64,000 nt of DNA from Hyaloperonospora brassicae (lineage: Eukaryota; Oomycota; Peronosporomycetes; Peronosporales; Peronosporaceae), in contig CANTFL010001426.1 of the NCBI GenBank assembly GCA_947650285.1, forward strand, positions 405,573-469,572, read 5' to 3'. The translations under genes and the position numbers were made by a program. Positions within the stretch are counted from its first letter, which is position 1; each line of letters opens with the position of its first letter. Shown here piece by piece: positions 41,653-53,039 of this stretch. The notes beneath the pieces were generated by a model. The model saw only the letters and a list, made by a program, of their open reading frames with translations, was not told where the DNA came from and made no database searches.

Positions 41653-43372
41653 TTATACCAGCCGGGCCAACGTTAAATGACGTGTGACTTCCTTGATCTC
41701 TCGTGTTACCAACATAGTGTAGACGATATCCAGGATGCGAAACAGAGCTAAAACTTCTTTCTCCACCGTTCCATAGTTAATCTCATTAGGTTTTAGCGTT
41801 CTGCTAGTGTACGTTACAGGCCAGTATACTCCATCGTGTTCTTGTAGCAAAGCTGCATATGCTGCCCATTTGCTAGCATAGACCACGATCACTGGAGGGC
41901 GATCCGGATCAAAATGTTTAAGAATTGGAGTCTTAGAGATCTTATCCTTCGAAACGGTGAACGAAATAATCGCCTTATCCGATCGGCTTCTGTTTGTGCA
42001 GGTAGGATCGCCCCCAGCAACACCGGAAATTGCCAGATCGCCCCCTAAATTTTGTTTCGGTCCGGATCACCCCTTGCAGCACCGGAAAACTCTATGTCAC
42101 CCCCTGTAAGACCGATGCGACATGGATCGATGTCACTACGACACTTCCTGTCGTCAGCTCTCTTTCCATTCCGTATTGACGATTCCGTCTCATCCATACG
42201 TCGGATCTCGTGGAAGTCGGCTTCGCGTAATTCGTTGAGCACTGATGCGTATATGCAAAGTGTTTAATGAAAAGGCTGTAGTAATTCAAACCCCCTAAAA
42301 ACGACTGCATCGACCGCAGCGTTCGCGAAAACGGAATGTTGACCAGCGATCCGAGATCCTTTAGGTGGGCTTCGAATCCAGCGAGTGATACTTTGTTGAC
42401 CAAGATAATCCATCTTGCGTCTTTTTCAAAAACGTTTGGTCAGGCTGATCGACAAATTCCACTTGTCGCATACACGTAGCATTCTATCCACTCTTTCGTA
42501 CAAATCGGCCCACGATGTAGCTGGAATCAATATGTCATCGATGTACGATCTTCGACCTAGCACAGAAGGTGTCTGACCGATGTCCGGCTCTACTTCTGTG
42601 AACACGTCGATCCGTTTGGACGATTACGTAGAGGAGGCGTCAGGATCAGCACCAATCGTCATGTATCCATACAATGCATTGTCGATCAGGCGTTGGTACA
42701 TCTGTGGAGCGTTTTTCAACCCAAACGATATCCTTAGTCATTCAACAAGCCTGACGGCATGATGAATGCTGAAATCTTACTTGCTCGTTCTGTCATCTCC
42801 ACCACCCAAAATCCGCTAGCCATGTCCAGTGGGCAGTAATACATCGCTTTTTCCATGTCCTGTAAAAATTTATTGATCAATGACATTGTGTACACCATCA
42901 GCCTTTTCAACTGATTTAACCGTCGATAGTCGATGCCCAATCGAATGTCCTCGCCATTCTTTTTGATGATAACGACGATCGGCGAGGCCCAAGGTGATGT
43001 GGAAGGTCGAATAATCTTGGCCGATAGCAGTCCTTTAATTAAATAAGCTAATTTTTCGCGATACTTGGGTGCTACTGGCCGTACTCTTTGCGCGATCGGG
43101 CTCGCTCCTCCCACGTCAATATCGCATATCGCCCCTCGTGCGGCTGGATGGAGTGCGTTTCCTTTTACAATAAGAAGATGCTTGTTTCTCCAGATCATTT
43201 GTCGTAATTGTTCTTGGTCATCAGTCAGCGGTACGTCTCGATTGCCTACCTGAATATCGCCGATCGCAACTTCGGCAATTGGCGTAACAATGTCGGGCAG
43301 TACCGCCACGTGATGATCCACATCCTCGGCGTACAACTCCTTACATTCATGATGATAGGTAGCGACGTCCAA
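41653..43372 (-). pseudogene. Reverse transcriptase and first RNase H, GATC-rich Gypsy
   Basis: RT fingers (ICDIDVGGASPIAQRVRPV, STSPWASPIVVIIKKNGEDI) and palm (PLDMASGFWVVEMT) are at 42734-43150. The catalytic SYIDDIL motif is readable at about 42531-42548 although no long ORF covers it. The connection (SFLGGLNYYSLFIKHFA) is at 42250-42330. The RNase H part (VVYASKWAAYAALLQEHDGV, SRTLKPNEINYGTVEKEVLA) is at 41740-41890. The pieces are in different frames. Confidence 0.8.
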
Positions 43373-44128
43373 TTATCCCGCAATCCGTTCATTATCCGGA
43401 CCAGGCTCTTCGTCGATTGTCACATCTGGTAAAGGTTCGGCCTCTTTCTTCGACTGATTTCCTGCTCCATCGCTCGTCGTGCGCTCGTGAATGTATGAAC
43501 CACGGGCATGACACTTGTAGGTCGGTGATCCACTTGTCGATCGTCGATTGCGTCATGCGATCCGTCATGCGATCGATTAAAATCCCTGTGTTTATTCGTT
43601 GCAACATCTTCAATTGCTTTCCCGGGTGCATGAACGCTTCCGCCCTTACCCTCGATCGTGTTAACGACAAGTGGAAGTGGTTCCAACCAGGGTAAAACTT
43701 CCTCTCTTCGGGTCGGGCTGTCATTTGATACAATTTTTTCCGTAGGCCGACTTAAAACCTTCTTTGGCGTAGGGTAAGTCGGGTGATCCACAAGCGTTCA
43801 AGCGTATGCGGGCGGCAATTCTTCCTCTATTTCAGTCGTAGCTTTAAAGGCTAGTGTCTGTCACTCGTTGTACCGTCGTAATCCAATTGAGACGTAGCCT
43901 GGGTATCGAAGCACCATGTCGGCAGCCGTAATCCAGCCTAAGGTCGGTCCGCGATCGAGAGTTACTACCTTGTCACTGAGATTTGTCAGCTGCAAGAACT
44001 TGATTCGACCTATCCCAGTGGTTACGGTGGGTACCCATGTAGGATCGCGCATTAACCCAAAGCTTGGCGTTGAACTGGGTATATCCGATCCATATATTTG
44101 TCGATCTACCGACCAGTACAACTACATG

Positions 44129-44736
44129 CTATTCCGGGATCACGATCGACTGCATGGACGATCCGTACAGAGTTCGTCGTTCTGCTGGATGAATCCTCAC
44201 TTCATCTAGCAATACTAGCGTCCCATCAGCTAAATCCAGACGTATACATGCAGGTAACATGAAATCCATACCCAGGATCACTTCTTGACCGACTTGATAA
44301 CCCACCCAAACATCAAAATAGTACACCAGCGATCCAGTTAGGGTGATTGCGATCTTGGTACGTTCTTCGGTCATGTATGTGTTTTCACCTATCCCCACGC
44401 ACTTCTTTTTTATTCTCGTAGAAGACACATCCTACCTTACGAAGAGGCAGTTTCCACGATCGAGATATCAGCTCCTGAGTCCAGTAGCATTGTGGCTTTT
44501 TCGTTGTTAATCTTTCCAACCACGTTAGCTTGATAGAACCATTTTCTTGGTGTATGGTATTTCCAATATCTCCTTGACTCGCCCATCTCGTAGACATGTT
44601 CCATCTTGGCGGGCGATCGGGCGTACTCATAACGTATTCGTACGCTCGAAATGAAAAGCAGACCGTTTAAAAAATCACATGTATTATGTAGATCATCCTG
44701 CATGACATCGCTAGCATCGACCAACTTCCTCTCCAC
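44129..44736 (-). pseudogene. Aspartic protease, GATC-rich Gypsy
   Basis: ATMLLDSGADISIVETA (about 44450-44500) is a retropepsin active site with an intact Asp-Ser-Gly. After a frame change, the EVILGMDFMLPACIRLDL flap/second-motif region follows at about 44220-44290. Confidence 0.75.
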
Positions 44737-44882
44737 AAGTGCATATACGCAGAGCCTAGAACAATCGGCTCGTATTAGATTCCAACCTGGCGAGCGTCAT
44801 AATTTAGCATCTTCTCAGCTTGTTCTAGCAACATTCGTGCATGCTTGGTAGGCACATACCACTGACGGATCATGTTGTAAAA

Positions 44883-46717
44883 CTATTTCATCGGGCACTT
44901 TCCTTCCTCGTGGAAGTCCTTGCATACAGAACACACGTGGTAGCATTTTTCCGCAGGATACCCTCTGAGTCCAAACTTTTGACACGTAAGTCTCTTCCAA
45001 CATCCACGATCGTCATGTCTCTTCGACCCACAGTGCGTACACACTGTTTGAGGCTTTCCACGATCGTAGTGCCGATCGCGGTCGACTTGCTCACTTTGAA
45101 TGAGTGGTTTTCCCGGGTTCTGAGCGCGATCCGCAGCTGTAGCCATGTACATATTATATCGATCCGGGATCTGAGCGCGATCCGTAGCCGTGGCCATATA
45201 CCTGTTGCGTCGATCCGAGTCGAAGTCCGATCCGCAAGAGTCTATGTCTGATCCACTGCTCTCGCTATTCAAGTGGATGGCTCTCACCGCTCGCGCTGAT
45301 TTTGCTGGCACTTGGGCCGCCTGTGGAGCAACACGCTGTCGAAATTTGCTCGAACCCATAGACGCGTGAGCTTCTCGAGCTTCCATGTTCACACATTCTT
45401 GCAGCGTTTCTTCCAGATCATCTGCATCTCCAAGGCGTAACATCGTTAGCATTTTAGACAGATCAGATCGTCCAGGGTATTGATATAATGATTCACATGT
45501 TCCTTTCGAGTGGCGGGCGATCCATCTCGTATCGGGATCTTCGCCCGGATCGCGGCCACATTTATACGGTACAAATACTTCAATGGAGTCTCGTTCGATC
45601 GCTTACGCGCATGGTAGTAGAGTCTCCCAACTTATACACTATTCTTCCTTCCGTATTAAGACATGAAGCCTTCCATAAGTGCCTTTCACGAAGTCCTCGT
45701 TGAATAACTGAGGTAAATATACCAGTCACGTGCCGGTCCCGAAAGAAGATCGATGAACACTAAATACTTCTTCACTTCTGGCGCTTGATCTCGTAGAAAC
45801 GCCGACTTCACCTTACTGATCCAGTTCCTGGTCCGTTCTTCATTCTTGACTCGGCCGGAGAATTCGTTCAGCTCGGCCATGGCAGACGTTTGAATCCTTT
45901 GGTTAGAGAATCCACCACTCTCCGCCTCTCCTGCCGTCGCTACCTGCGGTAATCTCTTGCCTTCTTGCTCCCGATGCGCATTACCATAGTCATGCGATAC
46001 ATTACGACGCGATCCAACCGACTCCATGTCAATATCCGGCACGTCGATCTCCGGTTCGGGATGGAGATTATCCGATCGTCCAGCGTTCATGTGAGATTGT
46101 TCTAGCTCGTACTTCATCATGGCTGCTCAAAAAAAGGAACTTACTTGTTCTTACTCCACCGTGTTCATAGGCTGTGTTGCCGATGGCCTTCCCACTTGCG
46201 CTTCGGCCTCATTACTTTCAAATGTCTTCCGCAATAGATCCGCGCCCTTTGGTCATAGCGACATCAGTTGGATCTCGAACAAATCGTTCGAGCCCTCTTC
46301 CGATTCAGCTGAAGCGTATCGGGACGATCCAGTGCGTTCCTCCTTGGGAAGTTGCTTATCGGTAGTGAGAATTTGATCCATCGTGATTCGCGGCGTGATT
46401 CGTAGATTCGTGGTGCTGATCGGAGGGGTCGGGTTGTTTCCAGGGTCACGTATTCCTATGAACAGACTTAACGTCTTAAACAGCGACTGTCCGGCATGTA
46501 TCACTCGATCGTAATTGCATTCTAGTAGAATTTGTTCGTCGAATGTTCCCGCCGTAAACCCAGCCTCTGTCAGCTGATTGATTAGACGCCGGAGCCCCTT
46601 CAACACGTTGAGAGTTGGTTTGGGCTCTGTTATCGGTCCGCGTAGCGACCCGTTCAGCTTCGGCTTGATCGTCTTAGGTACTGGATCGCTCGACATAAGC
46701 TTCTTCAGATCCTGCAA
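44883..46717 (-). pseudogene. Gag, GATC-rich Gypsy
   Basis: Three open pieces (46717-46253, 46120-45686 and 45452-44883) give a charged N-terminus, a capsid-like segment (FSGRVKNEERTRNWISKVKS) and a C-terminal region. The C-terminal region has Cys-rich CTHCGSKRHDDRGCW and a second Cys cluster ending CSVCKDFHEEGKC. Between them is a 51-bp tandem repeat (about 45118-45220) encoding two units of the form DR-x-RYMATATDRAQIP. The first two pieces share a frame. Confidence 0.7.
45118..45220. repeat. 51-bp tandem repeat, 2 copies, in Gag
   Basis: The unit starts CTGAGCGCGATCCG at 45118-45121 and again at about 45170. The two copies are about 80% alike. It produces a repeated 17-residue peptide on the minus strand. 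Confidence 0.75.
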
Positions 46718-47379
46718 ATGGTAATCCCGGCTGATTTCGCCGAATCGCCAATCTTTTTACTTTAATTTGCGATCCACTGACTTTGAGCCTTGATCTATCC
46801 TCTCCGTCTTGACCTTGCATCCGGCTGGCTTGTTCTTGTACACATTTCGATCTTGTTTCGCCGCAGCCAGCTTCTTAAAGTGCGGCTAATACAAATTATC
46901 TGCTCTCTTGAATATTAACTTTATTAATTATATCAGTAATTGTAGCATTCAGAGGACTTATGGCGACGAAAGATTTTTGTCAGCAACCAGACGTTACAGC
47001 ACAATTCGATCGTTTGTCGCAGCAAACGCTCTCCATGAGCACTGCAGCAGGCAGACGACGATGTAAGTGGTGATTTCATAGTAAACGGAACGATTATCCA
47101 TCGAATCGCTTGCTTCATAATTTGATTGTCTGAGAACCTGCTTGGAGCGCAGAAGGTGAAGTACGACTGGTCATTTGCGACTCCAGCTCAATCTGGGAAC
47201 TAGATAACGAGGGTAGTCTGCGCAGACCACTGGCCGAACCCTGTGGATGATAGAGTGTATTTTCAAGTTCCAACGGTCGTTGATGATCATGCAGGATGTA
47301 TTTAGTGCAATGATGCTTTGCAATTTGTCCGTCGATATCAGCTACACGTCTATGCACATTAGTTATCCTTCAGCAAAGT
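46718..47379. other. Unassigned region between dead elements
   Basis: No gene is supported. It may include the leader or LTR of the GATC-rich Gypsy element, but no repeat partner was found. Confidence 0.4.
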
Positions 47380-47856
47380 TGACGTAACTTGGTTACACGT
47401 CGTTTGACAGCCGACGATAGGTGTAGTTCACGCAAGGGATGAGTCCCATTACAAATGATTCTAGAATACTGTATTTGTTGTTGAGGGATGATGTATGTCA
47501 GCCATTGAATATGAGATCTTCCGAAAGGTGATTATTAGAGCATTAGTGTCTAGATTAAGTACGTTGTTCTAAGGTGTTATTTTAGGCAATAAAAAGAAAT
47601 TCAGGCCCCCCTTTAGTCTGTCAAGGGCACATGCCTTCCCAAGGCGACTTGGACCATTTAGAGTTAGCACACGCCTTACTAAGATATTTTCTTTTAGAGC
47701 ACTCGTGTGCTGTAATATTTTGAATTGTTTGGTCCCCTGGAACAGAAATATTTAATTCTCTGAGCTAGTTGACTCTGCGCCAAATTCTTTACACCAAACG
47801 TTGCTCGTTGAGCGTTAAGTCATCCTCTGATTAAGAATATGTGTAGCTCCGCTTTT
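47380..47856 (+). repeat. Decayed solo LTR of family C
   Basis: The full LTR can be followed by shared words in order: TTACACGTCG, CCGACGATAGGTGTAG, TGTCAGCCATTGA, TTAAGTACGTTGTTCTA, GTGCTGTAAT and GTGTAGCTCCGCT. It is about 477 bp against 486 bp. Many substitutions break the hairpins seen in 28451-28936. No target duplication could be recognised. Confidence 0.85.
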
Positions 47857-48077
47857 GGTAAACTCTCCCGTTTTTTTCTCCAGTAGGCTTATGCCATCGA
47901 AACTATTTGAAATTGGTATATTGTGCACCGCCGGGCCGGTATTAGGGTGTCATAATTACAGCCGTTACATGGCTTTTAGTCCTTGATTACGGACGTGCAC
48001 CTTAAGGCGTTTTCATTGTAGCAGCATTTGCGCTGTATTATAGCAAAAATAGCGACATTTGATGGCGCATATTTAAC

Positions 48078-48155
48078 ATACCCTACATTATAATTTAGAG
48101 AAATTACATAGAAAAGGACACTTTTTATTGAAAATTCGCAAAATAGGACCCTTTT
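48078..48155 (+). repeat. Left terminal inverted repeat of the MULE
   Basis: It contains GAGAAATTACATAGAAAAGGACACTT-type sequence (core at 48099-48120), paired with the right end near 51079-51145. The outer limit is uncertain. Confidence 0.7.
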
Positions 48156-48236
48156 TTTCACTAGCTATAAGAGGAATATAAAACGGCGAATGAATCAAGC
48201 GCGCGCGGCCTTTCTGCGTAACGGAGCGATTCGGCG

Positions 48237-48328
48237 ATGGCTCTTCAAACACGAACTTGTGTTTCTCTTGCTGCACTTCGAGCTGGAAAGCGTCATGCTG
48301 CTTTGCTCGGTGCATTTTCGAGCACCAG
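48237..48328 (+). other. Candidate captured exon with mitochondrial-presequence character
   Basis: Starting at ATG 48237, the frame reads MALQTRTCVSLAALRAGKR..., basic, Ala/Leu/Ser-rich and free of acids. It ends at a textbook donor AG/GTACGT (48329). No matching downstream exon was recognised. It lies just inside the left MULE end, which would fit a captured host 5' exon. An alternative frame from ATG 48190 is also open to the donor. Confidence 0.35.
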
Positions 48329-49261
48329 GTACGTCTCTCATTGTTTAACTGAAAACGAGGAGCTGTTTGAGGATATTTAACCCTTACCGGAGATCGTCTA
48401 ACGAAAATTTACGGTACTCTATTTATGAGTGACCAGGGTGGCACGTTATTGTTATATAACACTATAGAGGTCTCGGACTACAAGAAAGATGGATGACACT
48501 GGCAGAAGCGCAAAGGTAAGAGTGGGAGGAAGCGGAGATGGTTATTGAGTGGTCCTGCCACGTGCTTGGTGAATATTATGTCATGCTGACGCCCGACCCA
48601 ATGTGTCCAAATTTCAGGTTCGTGAGGACAGAGCAAATCTGGTGATCAGCCGAGAGGTAATCATCTTGGGAAGTTATGTGCATTCTGCAGAGATTTGCGT
48701 AAGTTGGTGTGTTTTTTTGCAGTACGAATTGGAGGGTTTTTATGGACGACTTTTATGAGATACTGCTTTGCTGTTTCTAATGAGTTTCTTGTAGACGTTT
48801 CATCGAAGGGTGTATTACATCAGGGATTCAACCAAGAACATTGTTCTTGTTCACTACTTTGACGAGACAAAATAAGGGGGGACGTCAAGTACTAACATGT
48901 ATAAGCAACGGCAGCTACGGGATAAATCGGCCGCTACACGTTGCTACAGAATTTGTGTTAACAAATACTGCGTCAAAACAAACATGGAGAGGAGAAGTTA
49001 TTAATTACGATACAGATTCGCGCCCGCCTTCTTCTTTGTAATTCCGCTCCTTCCCCTCCTCACCTAACCTGATCACATATGAGCCTCTCTACAAGTTCTC
49101 CTATTGTGCCCAAGCTGTCAAAATGTCTTGCAAGGTTTCCTACTCATCTCTTTTTGGTGAGAATCGCTTTCTTTGCGTTTCTTAGCAGGTCGTCGCCGGG
49201 GTTGAGAAACCTTTGGTGGTAAAAGTGGCGACAGCGAGAGATTCACAATTAAGACTTGAAC

Positions 49262-50896
49262 CTATGGACGGTTGTATGTTGCGCGATAGATGTCAACGGT
49301 GTTGAATTCGTCGACTAGTGTGATTATGACCACCCTTACTTTCAATGCAAACGCACAAACGTGGCAAAAAGGCATAACGAAGTTCTGATACCTTCTACAG
49401 GCGCAACTACCAATCGGACGATCCGGAGTTGGAAGGATGATCACATCTTGGTAATTTAATACACCTACGACCGTTTCACAAGTTTGTTCCGCCGGGAAGA
49501 CGGTGTACATCTTAGCAGCATTCAACTCCTCACCTAATTTCTTCATCGCCAACGGCACCAACGGTGCAACTCAACCAGTTGCGGACTGCGCCCGTTTATG
49601 AAACTTCTCCATTTGGTGGCGATACAAAGCGTCCAGCATCTGAAGAAAAGGTAATTTCCGCATCTGCTTCAGAAAAGACTGCAATCTCTGCTAAGTTTGA
49701 AGTGACATGTCCGAAACGGTGAACGTCACAAGCGTTATGTTGCCCATTGATTGTGCGGAGATTCCGTTATGTAATCGGCAGAAAGAGGCTGGATTTTACG
49801 GATTTGATCGATAAACTTGTCGAAATAAGCTTTGTTATCGGCGTAGACGCATTTCCAGAAGAGTCAAATGTAGCAAAAACATTCGGATCAGTGTCAATCA
49901 TGACTTTTCATCATTCCTTAACAGCTTGACTCGGATATTACATACCTTTTGATGACAATTCCATGTTTCGTCTAAACGTTTGCAGCAATGTGATAGCAAC
50001 AAAAGGCATTATGAGCGTTCGGAAGACTTTTTGCTACTGAGCTTATCAGCCCTTTTTCACGGTCATTTACCACTACACTTCCACGTTCGTTGATCCCAGG
50101 ATGCGCTTTCCCCAAGCTAGTCGAAAACCAGTCCCACGTCTCCTCACAATTATTTGGAACAACCGACCATCCCAAAATCACCAGTTCATCCTGAGCATCT
50201 ATTGACACAGCCAAAGGAAGGATCTGGACAAAGCGGGTTTTGGTAAAGATTCCATCAACATCCACAAAGCAGCGAATGTGTTGAAAAGCGTATCTCGTTG
50301 CACCCGGAGCGATGAATAAACCATGAAATCGTTTTTCCATGCCGTTTTCGCTTGAAATTTGTTGTGTTTTGAGTATCACAATATTTTCGGGAACCTAACG
50401 AAGTAACATTGAACATAGCCTTCCACCAGATTGAACTGCTCCCGTTGCGCATTGATTGTCTCAGCACACACTGCTCTTTTTGCTTTGTGAGCGGTAGTAT
50501 AAGGAATATCGACACCAAGTTTTCCTTTTGGAAACTGCTGAACATCCTAAATAAGGGCCTTGCTATTCACTGGTATGCCTTCGCGAAGCTGCTTTACCAA
50601 AAAGGTGTGCTCACGCTGGGACCCCGAGGTTTCTTAAGCGATCATTAGCATTAATGCTGATCTTGCACCTGATTGATACGAAATTGCTCGGGGGTTTTGT
50701 GGAATGATATGCGGGCATATGCACGACAATCGTCACCAGAACACGTGAGGCAGGCTATGGTCTTGTTTCTTTCGGATAGATTGTAGCTGACGTGATCTTT
50801 TGATGCCTGTGATCGAATGACCATCATTGCTTCATCCATAGTAGCGAAGGATAGTCCTTTTAAAGCTGGCACGTCGGGAGTGATGGTAGGTGGCAT
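49262..50896 (-). pseudogene. Mutator-like transposase (broken)
   Basis: Pieces on the minus strand: an N-terminal region with a C..C...C cluster (ACLTCSGDDCRAYARISF, 50651-50896); a linker; the MULE transposase core (49972-50379) with CFVDVDGIFTKTRFVQILPL (first DDE Asp), AVSIDAQDELVILGWSVV and VVVNDREKGLISSV (second Asp) followed by the CCYHIAANV helix; and near the C-terminus a SWIM-like CACRRYQNFVMPFCHVC at 49262-49561. Frames change and stops intervene, so the gene is dead. Confidence 0.82.
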
Positions 50897-51078
50897 GACG
50901 GATGGTTGAGGATCCTGTAAAAGAAGCAGGTTTGGAGCGATGGGAAGAATGATCTTAAGGAATGATGTCTCGGAGAGGATCTTTCGAGACTGCGAGTGGG
51001 AACTAGAGGGGACTTTCTTGTGTCGCTCGCGAGGCTCATGCCAAAAAGACTAAAAAGTGTCCTATCTGGAGAATAAAT

Positions 51079-51160
51079 AAAAGTGTCCTATTCTAGAATT
51101 TCCGATAAAAAGTGTCTTATTCTATGTAATTTCTCTATAATTTATTTCGAAGGGATACAA
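51079..51160 (-). repeat. Right terminal inverted repeat of the MULE
   Basis: It is the reverse complement of the left end, with ATTCTATGTAATTTCTCTAT at about 51118-51137 as the core. An extra internal copy of the AAGTGTCCTAT word lies at 51055-51065. Confidence 0.7.
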
Positions 51161-52480
51161 TGTACGTGGCGATGTACGTCAACACAATGTCAAACACGAC
51201 TGCCCAGCACGTATTGGAGGGCGACTTCACCGACGGCCGTTGACTTCATCACCAACACCATGATTGAGTTTGGTGCAAGTTTTGATAAAAAGAGACTATG
51301 TCAGACAACTGATTTCTTCTAATGTCTGATTTGTGAGGCATAACACTTGCATCAAAATGAAGTGAGGGTGGGTTCCAATGGTAACTCACATGTCGTATAT
51401 TATAGGTAATGTGCCACCATGAGCAGTATCGACCAATAATATAGGGCATAAACTCATAACCTGGCAGCTCCTACAATCTTTGCAAAAGGGACGACTATCT
51501 TCGTGAAAGCATAAAATTCATCATGACCAAGGAGATGATCAGTTGTACGATGGCTGCATTGATTACTCCGCGATATGGACGAGCACGCTTCCCAACACAA
51601 CCAGCGTTGCGCTGCATGTACGATCATTGGTCTGGATGATGGCACTATGAGTAACAAGTGACATTTTGCATTTAGACACAAGTTGTATTCGGCACTTAAA
51701 ACAAGACAATCAACAAAAGTAATAAAACACAGAAACGTTTGGCAAGCAATGACAATTTCTTTGCGCTTAGACCAAAAATTGTCCATCGTTACAGCGACCG
51801 ATTGGCTAAAGACTCGCGAAGTGGAGACGCTCATGTGCGCATGACACGAAGGAAGGACCCCACATTGTTGTGCAACAACATCTCGTAATTCCTTTTTTTC
51901 TACCGCAGATTATTCAGCAGCATTCGATAATCTCATTTAGGACCTTATATTTTGTGAACAGACTAAAACAGCTGTCGTATGTTGTCTGCACTTATTTACC
52001 AGGTGTGTTGCATGTTGGGTCATCGTTGGAGATGGGAGGAACCGCGTCCTGACCAGAGATGGAGACGACGGCAGCGAAAATGATGAGGGAGCTGCTGACT
52101 TTGATGTTCAATACGCTGTAAGCAGGAATTGAAAACTGTTCTGTGCTTGTTACGTCGAAATACAGAGTGAATATAGGGGAGGCAGGGCTGGAAAGTTAAG
52201 GACACCACGCAATCAGACGAGATGTAGCGACTGAACGTGGACAATGATGCTAAGATACGAAGATACGTTGTTGGGGTAGTGTACCATCGCGGAAGAGCAT
52301 ATTTAATGCGAAGGTTTTGCCGAATGCAGTGTGCTAAGGTCTTCTTAGCTACTGATGTGAGCAAGTAATATGAGTCAGCTCTCGTCGATGAACATTAAAG
52401 ATTTATATTGCTTAGTGCGATACCCAGTTATCCTCACATTAATCACCCTTACACATTTCTGTCACATGGCAGGTCTTAAA
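51161..52480. other. Unassigned region
   Basis: The minus-strand ORFs of 126 codons (51454-51834) and 114 codons (52020-52364) show no domain and biased, unlikely composition. No gene is supported. Confidence 0.4.
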
Positions 52481-52920
52481 TGTAATGGGGCACGCATTTT
52501 GTCAGCTCGACACAAGGTTGTGTGCATCCGACGTTACGTGCACGTGGCGAGGAAGCGCAGCGAAGTAGGCAGAGCTCGAAAGATTTGTCTAAGGGAAAAA
52601 GTACAAGTGTTATTTAATATAGTTAAGCTTCTTACTAAATCATCATTCGCCTTATTCTAACTTCGTTAAACTACCATCTCTTATGTGGGTATCTTTCTCA
52701 CCACCAATTGCGCGCGTCCAGCAGCGAGTGGTGGTTTATTTGGTTGATGTCGATAATACATTAACCAAGAAGTAGATCACCTACGAAAATAACCCTTAGG
52801 GGTGAAATTCCGACAACATCTCCTCTTCTCGAGTGATATTGATTAAATATTATCTAAATAGATAATACTAAAAAATTGACACTTTCTATCATTTTTATGT
52901 AAAGGGCTTACCCCGTAACA
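52481..52920 (-). repeat. Decayed 3' LTR, family B
   Basis: This LTR is 440 bp, TGTAATGGGG...CCCCGTAACA, matching the split LTR 28291-28450/36052-36340. Several hairpins that are perfect there are mismatched here. A C-run at 52924-52932 is the polypurine tract on the minus strand. Confidence 0.88.
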
Positions 52921-53039
52921 TTACCCCCCCCCTCAACCATCAGTCACCTTTGTGAGAGATTTCGATTGGTGACAAAACGATTACCGTGGTGTTGCTCTGG
53001 GTACAGGGAGCACTTGTGAATTTTTTCTACCATTCCAGG

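Larger units (their letters stand above)
39298..46717 (-). mobile_element. Decayed GATC-rich Ty3/Gypsy element with two RNase H regions
   Basis: Minus-strand order: Gag pieces (46717-44883), protease (44736-44129), RT (43372-42092), RNase H (41892-41653), a second RNase H (41508-40898), integrase (40809-39408) and a chromodomain-like end (39534-39298). Many frameshifts and stops separate the pieces, so it is inactive. LTR limits could not be found. The family differs from A, B and C: there is no dense hairpin pattern, but GATC is very frequent (about 30 sites counted in 38881-40440, about 6 expected). Confidence 0.85.
48078..51160. mobile_element. MULE-type DNA transposon with terminal inverted repeats
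   Basis: The left end (about 48078-48155) and the reverse complement of the right end (about 51079-51160) share TAGAGAAATTACATAGAA, A-GACACTTTTTAT and GAATAGGAC-like words, giving inverted repeats of about 70-80 bp. Mutator-type transposase fragments lie on the minus strand inside. The exact ends and the expected 9-bp target duplication could not be fixed by eye. Confidence 0.75.

Noticed and set aside
51454..51834. 126-codon minus-strand ORF after the MULE
   Set aside because: Unusual Cys/Ser/Leu composition and no motif. The surrounding DNA looks like decayed noncoding sequence.
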